Shown here: in pieces, positions 54,688 through 64,000 of the stretch
Position numbering within the stretch: the stretch's first letter is position 1
Layout: each line of letters opens with the position of its first letter
From: Erwinia typographi
GTDB lineage: Bacteria; Pseudomonadota; Gammaproteobacteria; Enterobacterales; Enterobacteriaceae
Reading direction: 5' to 3'
NCBI RefSeq assembly: GCF_000773975.1
Contig: NZ_JRUQ01000027.1
Span: 294,741-358,740, forward strand
DNA: 64,000 nucleotides
The notes under the pieces: generated by a model
Told to the model about the DNA's origin: nothing
What the model saw: only the letters and a program-made list of their open reading frames with translations
The model's database searches: none
Program-made: the position numbers and the translations under genes

Positions 54688-57078
54688 TCATTTAGCGTTA
54701 GTCAGGCGCCACCAGCGCTGTTTCTCCGCGATGAAAAGACGGTAATAGCGCTGGAGTTTTTCGACAGAGAGTGCGGCGTAGATATCGACGCCTGAGATCG
54801 GCAGAGTCAGCTGCCTCTGCTGCCAGTGTTGCAGGCAGTTTACGTGGGTTTTGGGCACTATCAGCGGCAGGGCGTGGCTCAGCGTGGCGGCTCTTTCGCT
54901 AAGGGTTTCATCGTCTGTTTTGGCGATAACCCCGGACATATCAGCAATAAAATCGGCGATATGTCGACAAAGCTGGCCGCTGGTCAGTTCAGGGGACTGG
55001 AGCGCAAACAGGATGCCGGCCACGCCAGCAGCATAATGAAAACGGCAGCTCACCGCGTAGCCAATGTTCAGCTCTACCCGGAGTTTTTGAAAGAAGCGTG
55101 GCTCAAACAAGGCTGCCAGCAGTTGCCAGGCCGCGAAGCATTCTGCGCTGTTTTCTGCCAGCGGGCAAAAAAGTAGCGCGGCCGCATCCTGACCGGCCGT
55201 CGGAAAGGCGTATTCGTGGCGATCCGGGAGAGGATGAGCCGGGACCTGCGGCGGCAGAACGCATTTGCCAGGCCAGCGGGAAAGCAGCCGTGAAAGAGGC
55301 TGGTGCAGGTCAGCATCGCCGCCGTACAGCGTTGCCTGCCAGCGCTGCGGCGCGTGTGGCGTCTCCTCAGTCAGCAGGTCGGGAAGGTGCGACAGCAGCG
55401 CGCGTACGGCAATCTCCGCACGCTGTGACTGGGTAAACTGACGATACAGCCGCTCGCCCCGGGCGATAACCGCCGCTGGCGGCGCGATCAGCGCGTCAAT
55501 CGCGGACGAAAGCGTGCTTGCCATCAGCTCCGGCGTACCGCTGAGCTGAAGCAGCCAGATCCCCTGCTGCTGGCTAAAGCTCAGCTCGCCGCCGTGATGC
55601 TGGCAAAGCCCGATAACCGGCTGTAGCGCAGCCTCCATCAGCGCGGCGGACTGGCGGGAGAGCGGCTGACCGGCGGGAGGCGAGATCAGCAGCAGGGGAG
55701 CCCCCAAAGCCGGAACGGCGCTGAGCGGCGCGGCGTCTTGCGGCAGAGAAGGGCGCGGCAGCGGCCTGGCGGCGGCGTAAAACGTCATCTCAGGCCCGTC
55801 ATAGCGGAGGCTGGCAGGCCAGGTGACCTCGCCGGTTTGCAGGCTAAATCCCTGAATCCGCTGATGGCTGGCCGTGATAGAAGGCGCCACCCACAGCCGC
55901 GTCATTTCCTCTGGCCTGAGCTGTGCTGACAGCGCTCGCCAGCCTTCGCTAAGCTTAACGGACTCTTCATCCGGTGGCGGAAATCCAAAGGCGCGGGCGC
56001 GCAGCTGATCGAGGCCGGAAAGATGAGCGAACTGGCGTCTGGCCAGGTCCGCATAGTGCGCCAGTTCGCTGGCGCTGAGGCCAGCTAACTGACTCAGCCA
56101 GCAGGCGAAGACTGATTCCACGGCTGCCGGACTGGCGCCCTCGCACAGCGTAAACTGGACGCTAATCAGCGATTGCTGCGGACTGCGATAAGGCTCCAGC
56201 AGCTGTATAGCGTCGCAAAGTCCCTGTTCACGCAGCGTTGCCAGCAGGCTGTGGGCGGCCCTGTCCGTCAGCAGCTCTCTCAGCACCGATAACCTTTGCG
56301 ACTGCCCGCCAGTTACCAGAAAGCTTAACAGCAGGCGCTCTGCCGACGTATTGTGCAGGCCATAATAACGACATCCGTTAAGGATCAGAGGGCGCTCTGC
56401 GTGTTTGGCTTCCGCCGCCAGCGGGCTGAATACCATTCCGATCTGCTCCGCCAGCTCGGCGAGTCGTTCCATCGGCTGCGGTCCCTGGAGCCACATTTCC
56501 AGATGTCCGGCGCGGAAAAAAACGCGGTGCCAGTCGCGCAGCGCCTGTTGCAGCGCGGCATGATCCTCGCCAAAGGCGGCCAGATTACCAACGTGAAAAT
56601 CGTGCAGCCGATGCGGCGAGGAAAAGGCCTGGCTTAGCGCGGCTTCGCACAGCGTATCCGCATGGCGGGTCAGCATCTGAAACTCGGCGTCGATGACCGC
56701 CGTTTCCTGAGCCACGGACTCCGCCGTAAGCAGCGGCCTCGCAAGCATATCCACCAGCCTCAGCAGGCCCTGCTCAAACTGGTCGGGCGCGCTGTCAAAG
56801 AACCACGCGGTGTGATGCGCCTGGGTGGTCGCATTGAGCCTGGCGCCGTTGGCGGGTCCCCAGGCCATCAGTCGCCGATCGCCCTGATAGCCTTGGCTGC
56901 CGGCAAACAGCTCGTGCTCCAGCAGGTGCGCCAGGCCGGGCCATTGCGCCGGTTCATCGTGGCTTCCGGCGGAGAGTTGCAGCAGCGCGGCGGCGCGTTC
57001 AGCCTCAGGATCGTGGATCAGATTGACCCGCAGGCCGTTCGCCAGGGTCAGTTGCTGAAGGCCGGTTGCTGCCTGCAC
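54688..57078 (-). CDS. pqqF: PQQ biosynthesis peptidase PqqF
   Basis: 796 residues of the M16 (insulinase) family. The inverted zinc motif HLLEH (HXXEH) lies in GLAHLLEHELFAGS at about residue 48. A downstream acidic zinc ligand is expected in ETAVIDAEFQ. With enterobacterial PqqF, it cuts the crosslinked PqqA precursor free. The protein is somewhat longer than Klebsiella PqqF (about 760). Last gene of pqqABCDEF, 2 bases after pqqE. Confidence 0.92.
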   Translation of the reverse strand: MQAATGLQQLTLANGLRVNLIHDPEAERAAALLQLSAGSHDEPAQWPGLAHLLEHELFAGSQGYQGDRRLMAWGPANGARLNATTQAHHTAWFFDSAPDQFEQGLLRLVDMLARPLLTAESVAQETAVIDAEFQMLTRHADTLCEAALSQAFSSPHRLHDFHVGNLAAFGEDHAALQQALRDWHRVFFRAGHLEMWLQGPQPMERLAELAEQIGMVFSPLAAEAKHAERPLILNGCRYYGLHNTSAERLLLSFLVTGGQSQRLSVLRELLTDRAAHSLLATLREQGLCDAIQLLEPYRSPQQSLISVQFTLCEGASPAAVESVFACWLSQLAGLSASELAHYADLARRQFAHLSGLDQLRARAFGFPPPDEESVKLSEGWRALSAQLRPEEMTRLWVAPSITASHQRIQGFSLQTGEVTWPASLRYDGPEMTFYAAARPLPRPSLPQDAAPLSAVPALGAPLLLISPPAGQPLSRQSAALMEAALQPVIGLCQHHGGELSFSQQQGIWLLQLSGTPELMASTLSSAIDALIAPPAAVIARGERLYRQFTQSQRAEIAVRALLSHLPDLLTEETPHAPQRWQATLYGGDADLHQPLSRLLSRWPGKCVLPPQVPAHPLPDRHEYAFPTAGQDAAALLFCPLAENSAECFAAWQLLAALFEPRFFQKLRVELNIGYAVSCRFHYAAGVAGILFALQSPELTSGQLCRHIADFIADMSGVIAKTDDETLSERAATLSHALPLIVPKTHVNCLQHWQQRQLTLPISGVDIYAALSVEKLQRYYRLFIAEKQRWWRLTNAK

Positions 57079-57080
57079 GC

Positions 57081-58220
57081 TCAGACCCCGGTTTTGAAAA
57101 TCAGCTGAGAATTCGCGCGGTTGCGGAACTGTAGCTGATTAATCTGGATGTTAGTACAGTTGGCCTGCTCGCGCGCCTGCAGGATTTTGCCGTGATGCGG
57201 CGATTTAGAGCACACCGGATCGGTATTATCGGCATTGCCGGTCAGCATAAAGGCCTGGCAGCGGCAGCCGCCGAAATCCTTCTCTTTCTCTGAGCAGGAG
57301 CGGCACGGCTCCGGCATCCAGTCAAAGCCACGGTATTTATTAAAGCCGAACGACTCAAACCAGATCTCCTGCAAGGTGTTTTCCAGCACCGAGGGAAACT
57401 GTACTGGCAACTGGCGGGCGCTGTGGCACGGCAGGGCGGTGCCCTCCGGCGTGACGCTGAGGAAGATGGCTCCCCAGCCGCCCATGCAGCCTTTGGGGCG
57501 CTCTTCGTAATAGTCTGGGGTGACAAACAGCAGGTTGGCAAGGTTGCCAGAGGCGCTCATCTTCTGGCGATACTGATGCACAACGTCCTCCGCGCGGGCG
57601 ATCTGCTCGCGGGTTGGCAGCAGGCCTTCGCGGTTGAGCTGCGCCCAGCCGTAGAACTGACAGGTTGCCAGCTCCACGTCGTCCGCTTCCAGCTCAATAC
57701 ACAGCTCAATGATCCGATCGATCCGATCGATATTGTGACGGTGCAGCACAAAGTTCAGCACCATCGGATAGCCATGAGCTTTCACCGCCTTCGCCATCGC
57801 CAGCTTGGTCTGGAAGGCTTTTTGCGATCCGGCCAGCGCGGCGTTCAGCGTCTCGTCGCTCGCCTGGAAGCTGATCTGGATATGATCCAGTCCGGCCTCG
57901 GCAAAGGCGTCGATCTTTTTCTCGGTCAGGCCAATGCCGGAGGTGATCAGGTTGGTGTAGAACCCCAGATCCCTCGCCGCGCGGATCAGCTCCGGCAGAT
58001 CCTTACGCACCAGCGGCTCCCCGCCGGAAAAGCCCAGCTGGACCGCCCCCATCTGGCGCGCCTGTTTAAATACTTCAATCCATTGCTCAGTGGTGAGCTC
58101 TTTTTCCTGCTGGGCAAAATCCAGCGGGTTAGAGCAGTAGGGACACTGCAACGGGCAGCGGTAGGTCAGTTCCGCCAGGAGCCAGAGCGGCGGATTGACC
58201 TGAGGTTTAAGCTGGTTCAC
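57081..58220 (-). CDS. pqqE: PqqA peptide cyclase (radical SAM)
   Basis: 379 residues. The radical SAM cluster motif is [14 protein letters not shown] (CX3CX2C) near residue 18-30. A SPASM domain with auxiliary clusters is at the end (GCMGGW..., [19 protein letters not shown]). It links Glu15 and Tyr19 of PqqA with a carbon-carbon bond, helped by PqqD. The start overlaps pqqD by 14 bases. Confidence 0.97.
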   Translation of the reverse strand: MNQLKPQVNPPLWLLAELTYRCPLQCPYCSNPLDFAQQEKELTTEQWIEVFKQARQMGAVQLGFSGGEPLVRKDLPELIRAARDLGFYTNLITSGIGLTEKKIDAFAEAGLDHIQISFQASDETLNAALAGSQKAFQTKLAMAKAVKAHGYPMVLNFVLHRHNIDRIDRIIELCIELEADDVELATCQFYGWAQLNREGLLPTREQIARAEDVVHQYRQKMSASGNLANLLFVTPDYYEERPKGCMGGWGAIFLSVTPEGTALPCHSARQLPVQFPSVLENTLQEIWFESFGFNKYRGFDWMPEPCRSCSEKEKDFGGCRCQAFMLTGNADNTDPVCSKSPHHGKILQAREQANCTNIQINQLQFRNRANSQLIFKTGV

Positions 58221-58491
58221 GGAAGACTATCCACTTTTGCTCAAAGGCCTGGCCGAAGAACTCTTTCACGTCGTCGCCCACGCCGCCGGCGTCAGGAAAC
58301 CGCGCGTCCAGCTCGGCAATCAGAGCGGCGACGGGGCGCACGCCGTCCACCAGTTGTAGAATGGCGGTGGCGCTCTCATTGAGTTTAGCCATCCCTTCCG
58401 GGTAGAGGATAACGTGGCAATCCTGCGCCTGCTCCCACTGCAACCGGTAGCCGCGACGAAAGGCAGGGATCTGCTGATCGTGAATTTCCAT
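58207..58491 (-). CDS. pqqD: PqqA-binding chaperone PqqD
   Basis: 94 residues: [17 protein letters not shown] and the family [20 protein letters not shown] block. PqqD binds PqqA and delivers it to PqqE. Its ATG overlaps the pqqC stop. Confidence 0.95.
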   Translation of the reverse strand: MEIHDQQIPAFRRGYRLQWEQAQDCHVILYPEGMAKLNESATAILQLVDGVRPVAALIAELDARFPDAGGVGDDVKEFFGQAFEQKWIVFREPA

Positions 58492-59264
58492 TAGGGTAAT
58501 CTCGTGCTGTGCCAGGCCATTTTATCGGTCACGGTATGGTAAGGCGGACGGTGCAGCTGGTAGGCCATGGTCATGGCGTCCAGCATACTCCAGAGGATAT
58601 CCAGCTTGAACTGGAGGATCTCCAGCATCCGCTGCTGCTTCTCAACGGTGGTGCAATACTCCAGCGCCAGCTGTAAACCGTGCTCAACGTCGCGGTTGGC
58701 CTGGCTCAGGCGGCCACGGAAATAGCCGTAGCCTTCGGCCTCAATCCACTGGTAGTGCTGCGGCCAGCTGTCGAGACGCGACTGGTGAATTTGCGGCGCA
58801 AACAGCTCGGTCAGCGAGCTACAGGCCGCTTCCTGCCAGACGGCGCGGCGGGCAAAGCTGACGTAGGCATCCACGGCAAAGCGCACGCCGGGCAGCACCA
58901 TGCGTTCAGACAGCAGCACATCACGATCCAGCCCCACGGCTTCGCCCAGCCGCAGCCAGGCTTCAATGCCGCCTTCGCTGCCTTCATGACCATCGTGATC
59001 CAGAATACGCTGAACCCATTTGCGGCGGGTTTGTGGATCCGGGCAGTTGGCCATGATCGCCGCGTCTTTCAGCGGGATGCTCGTCTGGTAGTAAAAGCGG
59101 TTGGCTACCCAGCCCTGAATCTGCTCGCGCGTAGACTGGCCGTTGTGCATCGCAATATGGTAGGGGTGGTGAATATGGTAAAAATCGCCTTTGGCGCGCA
59201 GGGCCTGCTCAAACGCTTCTGGCGTCATCGGTGCTGATGGAGAGAACTCTGACATCGTTTTCAT
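58491..59264 (-). CDS. pqqC: Pyrroloquinoline-quinone synthase PqqC
   Basis: About 257 residues, an all-helical cofactor-free oxidase for the last ring-closure and oxidation step. Conserved parts: [70 protein letters not shown] and [17 protein letters not shown] start at the ATG at 59264; a second ATG lies at 59255, and the frame opens with a TTG at 59279. Confidence 0.96.
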   Translation of the reverse strand: MKTMSEFSPSAPMTPEAFEQALRAKGDFYHIHHPYHIAMHNGQSTREQIQGWVANRFYYQTSIPLKDAAIMANCPDPQTRRKWVQRILDHDGHEGSEGGIEAWLRLGEAVGLDRDVLLSERMVLPGVRFAVDAYVSFARRAVWQEAACSSLTELFAPQIHQSRLDSWPQHYQWIEAEGYGYFRGRLSQANRDVEHGLQLALEYCTTVEKQQRMLEILQFKLDILWSMLDAMTMAYQLHRPPYHTVTDKMAWHSTRLP

Positions 59265-59268
59265 CTCG

Positions 59269-60180
59269 TTAAAGGTCAATCACCATGCCGTCCCAGCTGA
59301 CTTCAATGCCCAGCTGCGTCAGGATCTGACGTTCAGCCGACGCTTCGTCGAGGATCGGGTTGGTGTTATTGATATGAATAAGGATTTTACGCTCGGCGGG
59401 CAGCGAGGCCAGCAGCGCAATCAGCCCCTGCTCCTCGGCCAGCGCCAGGTGACCCATGTCTTTGCCGGTGTTGCTGCCGACGCCAGTCTTCGCCAGCTCA
59501 TTATCCTGCCACAGCGTGCCGTCGATCAGCAGGCAGTCGGCTTTGTGCAGCCAACCCAATAGCTCGCCGTCCGGTTCGCCCAGGCCGGGCGCATACATCA
59601 GCGTCTTACCGCTGCGGGTATCTTCGATAAACAGCGCGATATTGTGGCCGGGCAGCGGCTTATCCCGCCAGGCAGAGTAGGGCGGCGCGTTGCTCAGCAG
59701 GGGAATTGCGGTAAATTTCAGCGCGGGACAGACGGCGACGGAGAAAGCCTCGCCAGGCGTAATGTCGTGGTGGACCAGCCCGCCGTTCCAGTGGGTCAGC
59801 ATGGTGAAGACCGGAAAACCGGTGGTGAGATCGTCATGGACCTCTGGCGTACACCAGACCTGATGCGGACAGCCTTCGCGCAGGCTAAGCAGCCCGGCAG
59901 TATGATCGATCTGGCTGTCGGTCAGGATGATCGAGCCGATGGCCGTGCCGCGCAGGACATCTTTTTTCAGCAGCGCAGGCGTGGCGGCCAGCTGATGAGC
60001 GATATCCGGTGAGGCGTTGCACAGCACAAAGTTGATGCCGTCATCGCTTAATGCAATCGAGGATTGCGTACGGGCCGACGTTTTCAGGGTGCCGTTACGC
60101 ACGCCCTGACAGTTTCTGCAGTTACAGTTCCACTGAGGGAAGCCGCCACCCGCCGAAGAACCGAGAACGTTAATCTGCAT
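59269..60180 (-). CDS. pqqB: PQQ biosynthesis hydroxylase PqqB
   Basis: 303 residues of the metallo-beta-lactamase fold. [23 protein letters not shown] at the start and [17 protein letters not shown] at about 90 are typical, as is [12 protein letters not shown]. Thought to hydroxylate the tyrosine part of the crosslinked intermediate. Confidence 0.96.
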   Translation of the reverse strand: MQINVLGSSAGGGFPQWNCNCRNCQGVRNGTLKTSARTQSSIALSDDGINFVLCNASPDIAHQLAATPALLKKDVLRGTAIGSIILTDSQIDHTAGLLSLREGCPHQVWCTPEVHDDLTTGFPVFTMLTHWNGGLVHHDITPGEAFSVAVCPALKFTAIPLLSNAPPYSAWRDKPLPGHNIALFIEDTRSGKTLMYAPGLGEPDGELLGWLHKADCLLIDGTLWQDNELAKTGVGSNTGKDMGHLALAEEQGLIALLASLPAERKILIHINNTNPILDEASAERQILTQLGIEVSWDGMVIDL

Positions 60181-60236
60181 GGTTAGACCAGGAAAGGAAA
60201 AGAGAAGATGCCCACGGCAGCCGCGGGCATAAGAGA

Positions 60237-60308
60237 TTAACGGTTGGAGATGTACAGCGTCACTTCCAGACCTAAGCGTAAATCAACAAATTTAGGTTTA
60301 GTCCACAT
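60237..60308 (-). CDS. pqqA: PQQ precursor peptide PqqA
   Basis: 23 residues ([20 protein letters not shown] and three more). Glu15 and Tyr19, the two residues that become PQQ, are in place (LEVTLY). The sequence is almost identical to Klebsiella PqqA. It is the first gene of the pqq operon; a 56-base gap precedes pqqB, often where part of the transcript stops. Confidence 0.97.
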   Translation of the reverse strand: MWTKPKFVDLRLGLEVTLYISNR

Positions 60309-60492
60309 AATGGCATCCTCTCGGTGTTAACGGAAAATTAAAAGGTTCTGCGATAATAAGTTCGGCAGGTAAAACGCTTGTTGTCAAATATCGAAGATTT
60401 GGCGCACAAATGTTGCGCTTTAGTATTTGCGATATCAACCCTGTAAGCAGCAGGGATAATGAGCAATAAACCAGCATAATGTTCCATGTGGT

Positions 60493-61539
60493 TCATTCTC
60501 CCCATGTTTTCTGCAAAACGGCCAACCAGTTGCGCCAGCTAATTTTTTCGATCAAATGTTGCGAATAGCCAGCCGCGCGCATGGCGGCAATCAGACGCGG
60601 CAGTCCGGCCACGTCGGTTAATGCTTCCGGCACGCTGATGCCGTCAAAGTCTGAACCCAGCCCCACGCGATCCTCCCCGAGCGTCTCCATCAAGACTTCA
60701 AGATGGCGCAGGATATCGTCAAGGGGAGTATCGGCGTCGCGCTTGCCGTCGGCTCGCAGAAAAGCATTGCCAAAATTAACGCCAACAAAACCGTCGCTTT
60801 CGGCTATCGCCCTGAGCTGACTGGTGGTCAGGTTACGCGGCTGCGGGCAGAGGGTGTGCGCGTTCGAATGGGTGGCGACCAGCGGCGCGCTGCTATGGTT
60901 AGCCGTTTGCCAGAAGGCTTTTTCGTTCATGTGCGACAGGTCAATCAGCAGTCTTCTTTGGTTGCAGACGCGCAGTAAGTCCAGGCCGAGCGGCGTCAGG
61001 CCGTCTCCGGTATCCGGCGAACCGGGAAAGCTGCCCGTCACGCCCACGCCAAAGCGGTTAGGCAGATTCCACAGCGGTCCGATACTGCGCAGACCCTCGT
61101 CGACCCAGCGATCCAGCTGACTCAGATCCTCATCCAGCGCCTCAGCGCCTTCAATATGCAGCACCATCGCCAGCACGCCCTGCTCAATGCAGCGTTTAAT
61201 CTCTGTGGCCGTACGGCAAATTTTTGCCCTGCCTGCGGCCTCCGCCTCAATCCTGTGCAGGAGCGCGATTTGTGCGCTGGTAATGGCTAACGGATCGTGC
61301 AACGCCTCGTCATACTCCGCGCGGCTCTGCTTAACAAACTGCGCAGGGGGCACAAAAACCGCAAACAGGCCACCGGCAAAATCACCCCGAGCGATGCGCG
61401 CCATATCCAGATGTCCCGGCAATGAGCCGTGCAGAAACTGCTGAACAGGGTCCTGTTCGGCGGGCATCCACAGACGCAGCAGGAGATCGTTGTGGCCGTC
61501 AAAAACCGGCGTTGGCAAGGCAGTCTGTTGGTCAGTCAT
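60493..61539 (-). CDS. Membrane dipeptidase (M19 family) upstream of pqqA
   Basis: 348 residues of the renal-dipeptidase-type M19 family, a zinc TIM barrel. The start FDGHNDLLLRLW gives the first metal ligands; HIEGAEAL, IDLSHMNEKAFW and PLVATHSNAHTL supply the others, and GVGLGSDFDGI is the usual end motif. It cleaves dipeptides. It is read toward pqqA on the same strand, and a dipeptidase-like gene is known at this place in other pqq clusters, so a part in clearing PqqA fragments is possible. Confidence 0.88.
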   Translation of the reverse strand: MTDQQTALPTPVFDGHNDLLLRLWMPAEQDPVQQFLHGSLPGHLDMARIARGDFAGGLFAVFVPPAQFVKQSRAEYDEALHDPLAITSAQIALLHRIEAEAAGRAKICRTATEIKRCIEQGVLAMVLHIEGAEALDEDLSQLDRWVDEGLRSIGPLWNLPNRFGVGVTGSFPGSPDTGDGLTPLGLDLLRVCNQRRLLIDLSHMNEKAFWQTANHSSAPLVATHSNAHTLCPQPRNLTTSQLRAIAESDGFVGVNFGNAFLRADGKRDADTPLDDILRHLEVLMETLGEDRVGLGSDFDGISVPEALTDVAGLPRLIAAMRAAGYSQHLIEKISWRNWLAVLQKTWGE

Positions 61540-61768
61540 GGCGATAGGGCATAAGGCTCGGTGGCGGAATAAACACGACCCGATCGATCATACCGATTTT
61601 CCCCCGGCCTGCGCTGTTAAAAAGTGCGGTGAAATAAAGATAAAACGTAAAGAAAAGTATTCATCCCCCCGTTATGTCTGAGAAGAGGGGGGAGAGGCTT
61701 GACGGCAGCGGCAATGTATTTGACTGTAAATGAGTGATTCCCCACTTATGCGTGAAAGGAGCCCTGCT

Positions 61769-62656
61769 ATGTCTCGTCTGACTGCGAAAGACTTTTCCCC
61801 CGAGCTGCTTGAAATTTATGACTACTACGTACACGGCAAAATAAACAAGCGCGAGTTTCTCTCGCTGGCCGGTAAATTTGCGGTGGGCGGGCTGACGGCC
61901 ACCATGCTGCTGGCTTCCTTGAGCCCGAACTATGCTCTCGCCGAACAGGTCTCGTTCACCGATCCGGACATCCTGGCGGAATACATTCATTACCCCTCGC
62001 CCAACGGCAACCAAACCGTGCGGGGATACCTGGTGAAGCCCGCTAAAGCTACCGGGAAGCTGCCCGCCGTGGTGGTAGTCCATGAGAACCGGGGACTGAA
62101 TCCCTATATTGAGGACGTGGCCCGTCGGCTGGCGAAGGCCGGTTTTATTGCGCTGGCGCCGGATGGGCTGAGCGTGCTGGGCGGCTACCCCGGCAACGAT
62201 GAGAAGGGGCGCGAGATGCAATCGCAGATCGACCCGACAAAGCTGATGAATGACTTCTTCGCCGCCGTCGAGTTTATGATGCAGGACTCACGGACGACCG
62301 GCAAAGTGGGGATCATCGGTTTCTGCTACGGCGGCGGCGTGGCGAATGCCGCCGCGGTGGCTTATCCCGAGCTGGCCGCGGCCGTGCCGTTCTATGGTCG
62401 CCAGCCGGCGGCGAAAGACGTCGCCCGCATCAAAGCGCCGCTGCTGCTGCACTACGCTGGCCTGGATACCCGCATCAACGAGGGCTGGCCCGCTTATGAG
62501 GCGGCGCTGAAGGCGGATAAAAAAGTCTACGAGGCGCATATTTACCCGGAGGTGAACCACGGTTTCCATAATGACTCCACGCCACGCTATGACAAAAAGG
62601 CCGCCGATCTGGCGTGGGAAAGAACCCTGGGCTGGTTTAATAAGTATCTGGCGTAG
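61769..62656 (+). CDS. yghX: YghX-like dienelactone hydrolase family protein
   Basis: 295 residues of the alpha/beta-hydrolase fold. An N-terminal hydrophobic segment ([32 protein letters not shown]) looks like a Tat-type or uncleaved signal with a single arginine. The nucleophile is a cysteine in GFCYGGGV, and the histidine is in NHGFHND. Identity to E. coli YghX is high throughout ([30 protein letters not shown]). The ATG at 61769 has AAGGAG upstream. Confidence 0.9.
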   Translation: MSRLTAKDFSPELLEIYDYYVHGKINKREFLSLAGKFAVGGLTATMLLASLSPNYALAEQVSFTDPDILAEYIHYPSPNGNQTVRGYLVKPAKATGKLPAVVVVHENRGLNPYIEDVARRLAKAGFIALAPDGLSVLGGYPGNDEKGREMQSQIDPTKLMNDFFAAVEFMMQDSRTTGKVGIIGFCYGGGVANAAAVAYPELAAAVPFYGRQPAAKDVARIKAPLLLHYAGLDTRINEGWPAYEAALKADKKVYEAHIYPEVNHGFHNDSTPRYDKKAADLAWERTLGWFNKYLA

Positions 62657-62872
62657 CGCTAAAAAGGGCGGCGCGGCGCTGAGTCAATTGTGCGCGAGCC
62701 ACTGCGCATAAATGCCCGCCGCCTTTTGACGGGAGAGGAGAAAAAGGCATATTTCATCCGCAAATCAACCAGCTAACGCCCGGGTTTAGATCCGCGTTGA
62801 TGCAATGTTTATTGATCTCTCTGGCAAAAAGCCTATCGTAATGTACCTGTCTATATAACGATGAGATTATCC

Positions 62873-63811
62873 ATGTCCTTCTCCTGTAAACCCGGCGCGG
62901 CGGCCCGCCTTGTCGCCCTTGCCGTTACGCTCTCTACCGTCTTTGCCGCCCATGCCGCAGAAGACTTTCGTGTCACCTACGCCGGTTCGATGGGTGTGGT
63001 GATGGACAAGGCGCTGGGCCCGGCGTTTGCTCAGTCGCATCAGGTTAATTACCAGGGACAGGGGCAGGGAGCCTACGGGATGGCCAACCTGCTGGCGTCT
63101 AAAAAGCTGGTTGCCGATGTCTTTGTTTCCATTACCCCAGGCCCGATTGCAGTGTTGCAAAAGGCCGGGCTGGTGGATAAAGCTGAGCCGGTCGCGAGCA
63201 CCAGCATGGTGATTGCCTACAATCCAAAGGGCAAATATGCCCAGGCGTTTGACGCTATCCGTAGCGGGAAAGCGGGGGCGCAGCCGTGGTGGAAAGTGCT
63301 GGAAACGCCAACGCTGCGCTTTGGCCGTACCGATCCGGCTACCGATCCTCAGGGACAAAACATTATCTTTACCATGATGCTGGCGGAGCGCTACTACCAG
63401 CAGCCGGGCCTGGCAAATGCCGTACTGGGCAACACGCAGAACCCAAAACAGGTCTTTGCTGAAGGGGGACTGCTGACCCGCCTCGAAGCCGGACAGGTAG
63501 ATGCCGCATCCGGCTATGAAAGCGCGACCCGCTCGGCTGGCCTGCCGTATATCAAGCTGCCAGACGAGATCAACCTCAGTAATCCAGCGATGGACCCGAA
63601 CTGGTACAGCAAGGTCAGCTTCGACATTACCGATGCGAAAGGCCAGCAGAAAACGCTGCACACCCAGCCGCTGGTTTTCTACGCCGCCGTGCTTAACAAT
63701 GCGCCGCATCCTGAGCTGGCGAAGCAGTTCGTCCAGTTTATGCAGAGCAGTGAAGGACAGGCGCTGTTTGCGAAGAATGGCTACGGGCAGCCAAAAGGCG
63801 GAGCGATGTAA
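62873..63811 (+). CDS. ABC-type substrate-binding protein, molybdate/tungstate (WtpA) type
   Basis: 312 residues from the ATG at 62873, or 316 from 62861. A signal peptide ends in AAHA-A. The mature start FRVTYAGSMGVVMDK is typical of the anion-binding cluster, and DVFVSITPGPI gives the second oxyanion contact. Tungstate or molybdate is the likely ligand; this fits oxidative enzymes poorly and should be confirmed. A permease follows directly. Confidence 0.8.
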   Translation: MSFSCKPGAAARLVALAVTLSTVFAAHAAEDFRVTYAGSMGVVMDKALGPAFAQSHQVNYQGQGQGAYGMANLLASKKLVADVFVSITPGPIAVLQKAGLVDKAEPVASTSMVIAYNPKGKYAQAFDAIRSGKAGAQPWWKVLETPTLRFGRTDPATDPQGQNIIFTMMLAERYYQQPGLANAVLGNTQNPKQVFAEGGLLTRLEAGQVDAASGYESATRSAGLPYIKLPDEINLSNPAMDPNWYSKVSFDITDAKGQQKTLHTQPLVFYAAVLNNAPHPELAKQFVQFMQSSEGQALFAKNGYGQPKGGAM

Positions 63812-63812
63812 A

Positions 63813-64000
63813 TTGCGGGCCTTCTGGCTGGGAATGCCGGCAGTTTTGCTGCTCAGCCTTCCCTTTATCACGCTGGTCTGGGTGACGCCGTGGTCTGGCT
63901 TTCACCTTGCGTGGGGAGATGGGCAGGCCGTCGGCGTTTCTCTCGGCCTGAGTGCGATAGCGCTGCCGCTGATTACGCTTTCGGGCCTGCCGCTGGCGCT
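63813..64000 (+). CDS. ABC transporter permease, N-terminal part (cut by window end)
   Basis: A frame opening with a TTG at 63813, one base after the preceding stop, encodes a hydrophobic start (LRAFWLGMPAVLLLSLPFIT) and continues with VGVSLGLSAIALPLITLSGLPLA, the usual first half of a ModB/WtpB-type permease. An ATG at 63834 is an alternative start. The window ends inside the gene. Confidence 0.75.
   Translation, partial: MRAFWLGMPAVLLLSLPFITLVWVTPWSGFHLAWGDGQAVGVSLGLSAIALPLITLSGLPLA

Noticed and set aside
60402..60418. GCGCA...TGCGC inverted repeat upstream of pqqA
   Set aside because: Only 5-bp arms; too weak to call an operator without conservation data.
62679..62757. Minus-strand protein-like tail (KAAGIYAQWLAHN) after yghX
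   Set aside because: Only about 25 codons, no start, and a stop just upstream; it may be a gene scar but is indistinguishable from chance.

Overview
The window looks like chromosomal DNA of a gamma-proteobacterium of the order Enterobacterales, most likely an Erwinia/Pantoea-type member (inference). The evidence is near-identity of many products to E. coli K-12 proteins (ParC, PlsC, FtsP, DkgA, YghB, MetC, ExbB, ExbD, YghA, YdcR, YlaC, YghX, FtnA) and partly conserved order, combined with traits typical of plant- and soil-associated relatives: a pqqABCDEF cluster, an FAD-type gluconate dehydrogenase, a malonate decarboxylase operon, an OlsF-type ornithine-lipid synthase and a periplasmic PheC. 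I saw no rRNA or tRNA gene, insertion sequence or CRISPR array.

Layout. Bases 1-6926 hold ygiN and mdaB (minus), pheC, parC, plsC and ftsP (plus). Bases 6930-8750 are an AT-richer accessory patch at the ftsP-dkgA junction with a phage-like remnant, a small two-gene unit (unknown protein plus DUF1493) and an orphan hcp. Bases 8833-18833 return to a backbone resembling the E. coli yghA-exbD-exbB-metC-yghB-yqhC-dkgA region, without yqhD, plus a citrate-type MFS carrier and YdcR. Bases 18845-27547 hold YlaC, a cupin protein, the four-gene ATP-grasp/alpha-E/transglutaminase/Anbu operon, a penicillin-binding-like serine hydrolase and the bifunctional acyltransferase OlsF. Bases 27774-35753 are a complete mdcABCDEFGH operon with a convergent mdcR.

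Bases 36057-42163 hold a secreted PAP2 phosphatase, an acetyltransferase and the three-subunit periplasmic gluconate 2-dehydrogenase. A toxin-antitoxin pair with paired operator-like repeats, a 33-codon membrane-peptide ORF and ftnA with Fur-like boxes follow. Bases 44281-50578 are the most unusual part: a SorC-type regulator, a LacD/YihT-like aldolase, a small P-loop kinase, a full ascorbate-type PTS (IIA, IIB, IIC), a phosphofructokinase homologue with an altered nucleotide motif and a 101-residue unknown protein. Together they look like an uptake and breakdown route for an unidentified sugar. After an MFS/LysR pair and a chemoreceptor come pqqFEDCBA (minus), an M19 dipeptidase, yghX and the start of an ABC importer cut by the window end.

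Physiological reading (inference): the cell oxidises sugars in the periplasm (PQQ cofactor, gluconate dehydrogenase), uses malonate as a carbon source, and can modify membranes with ornithine lipids.
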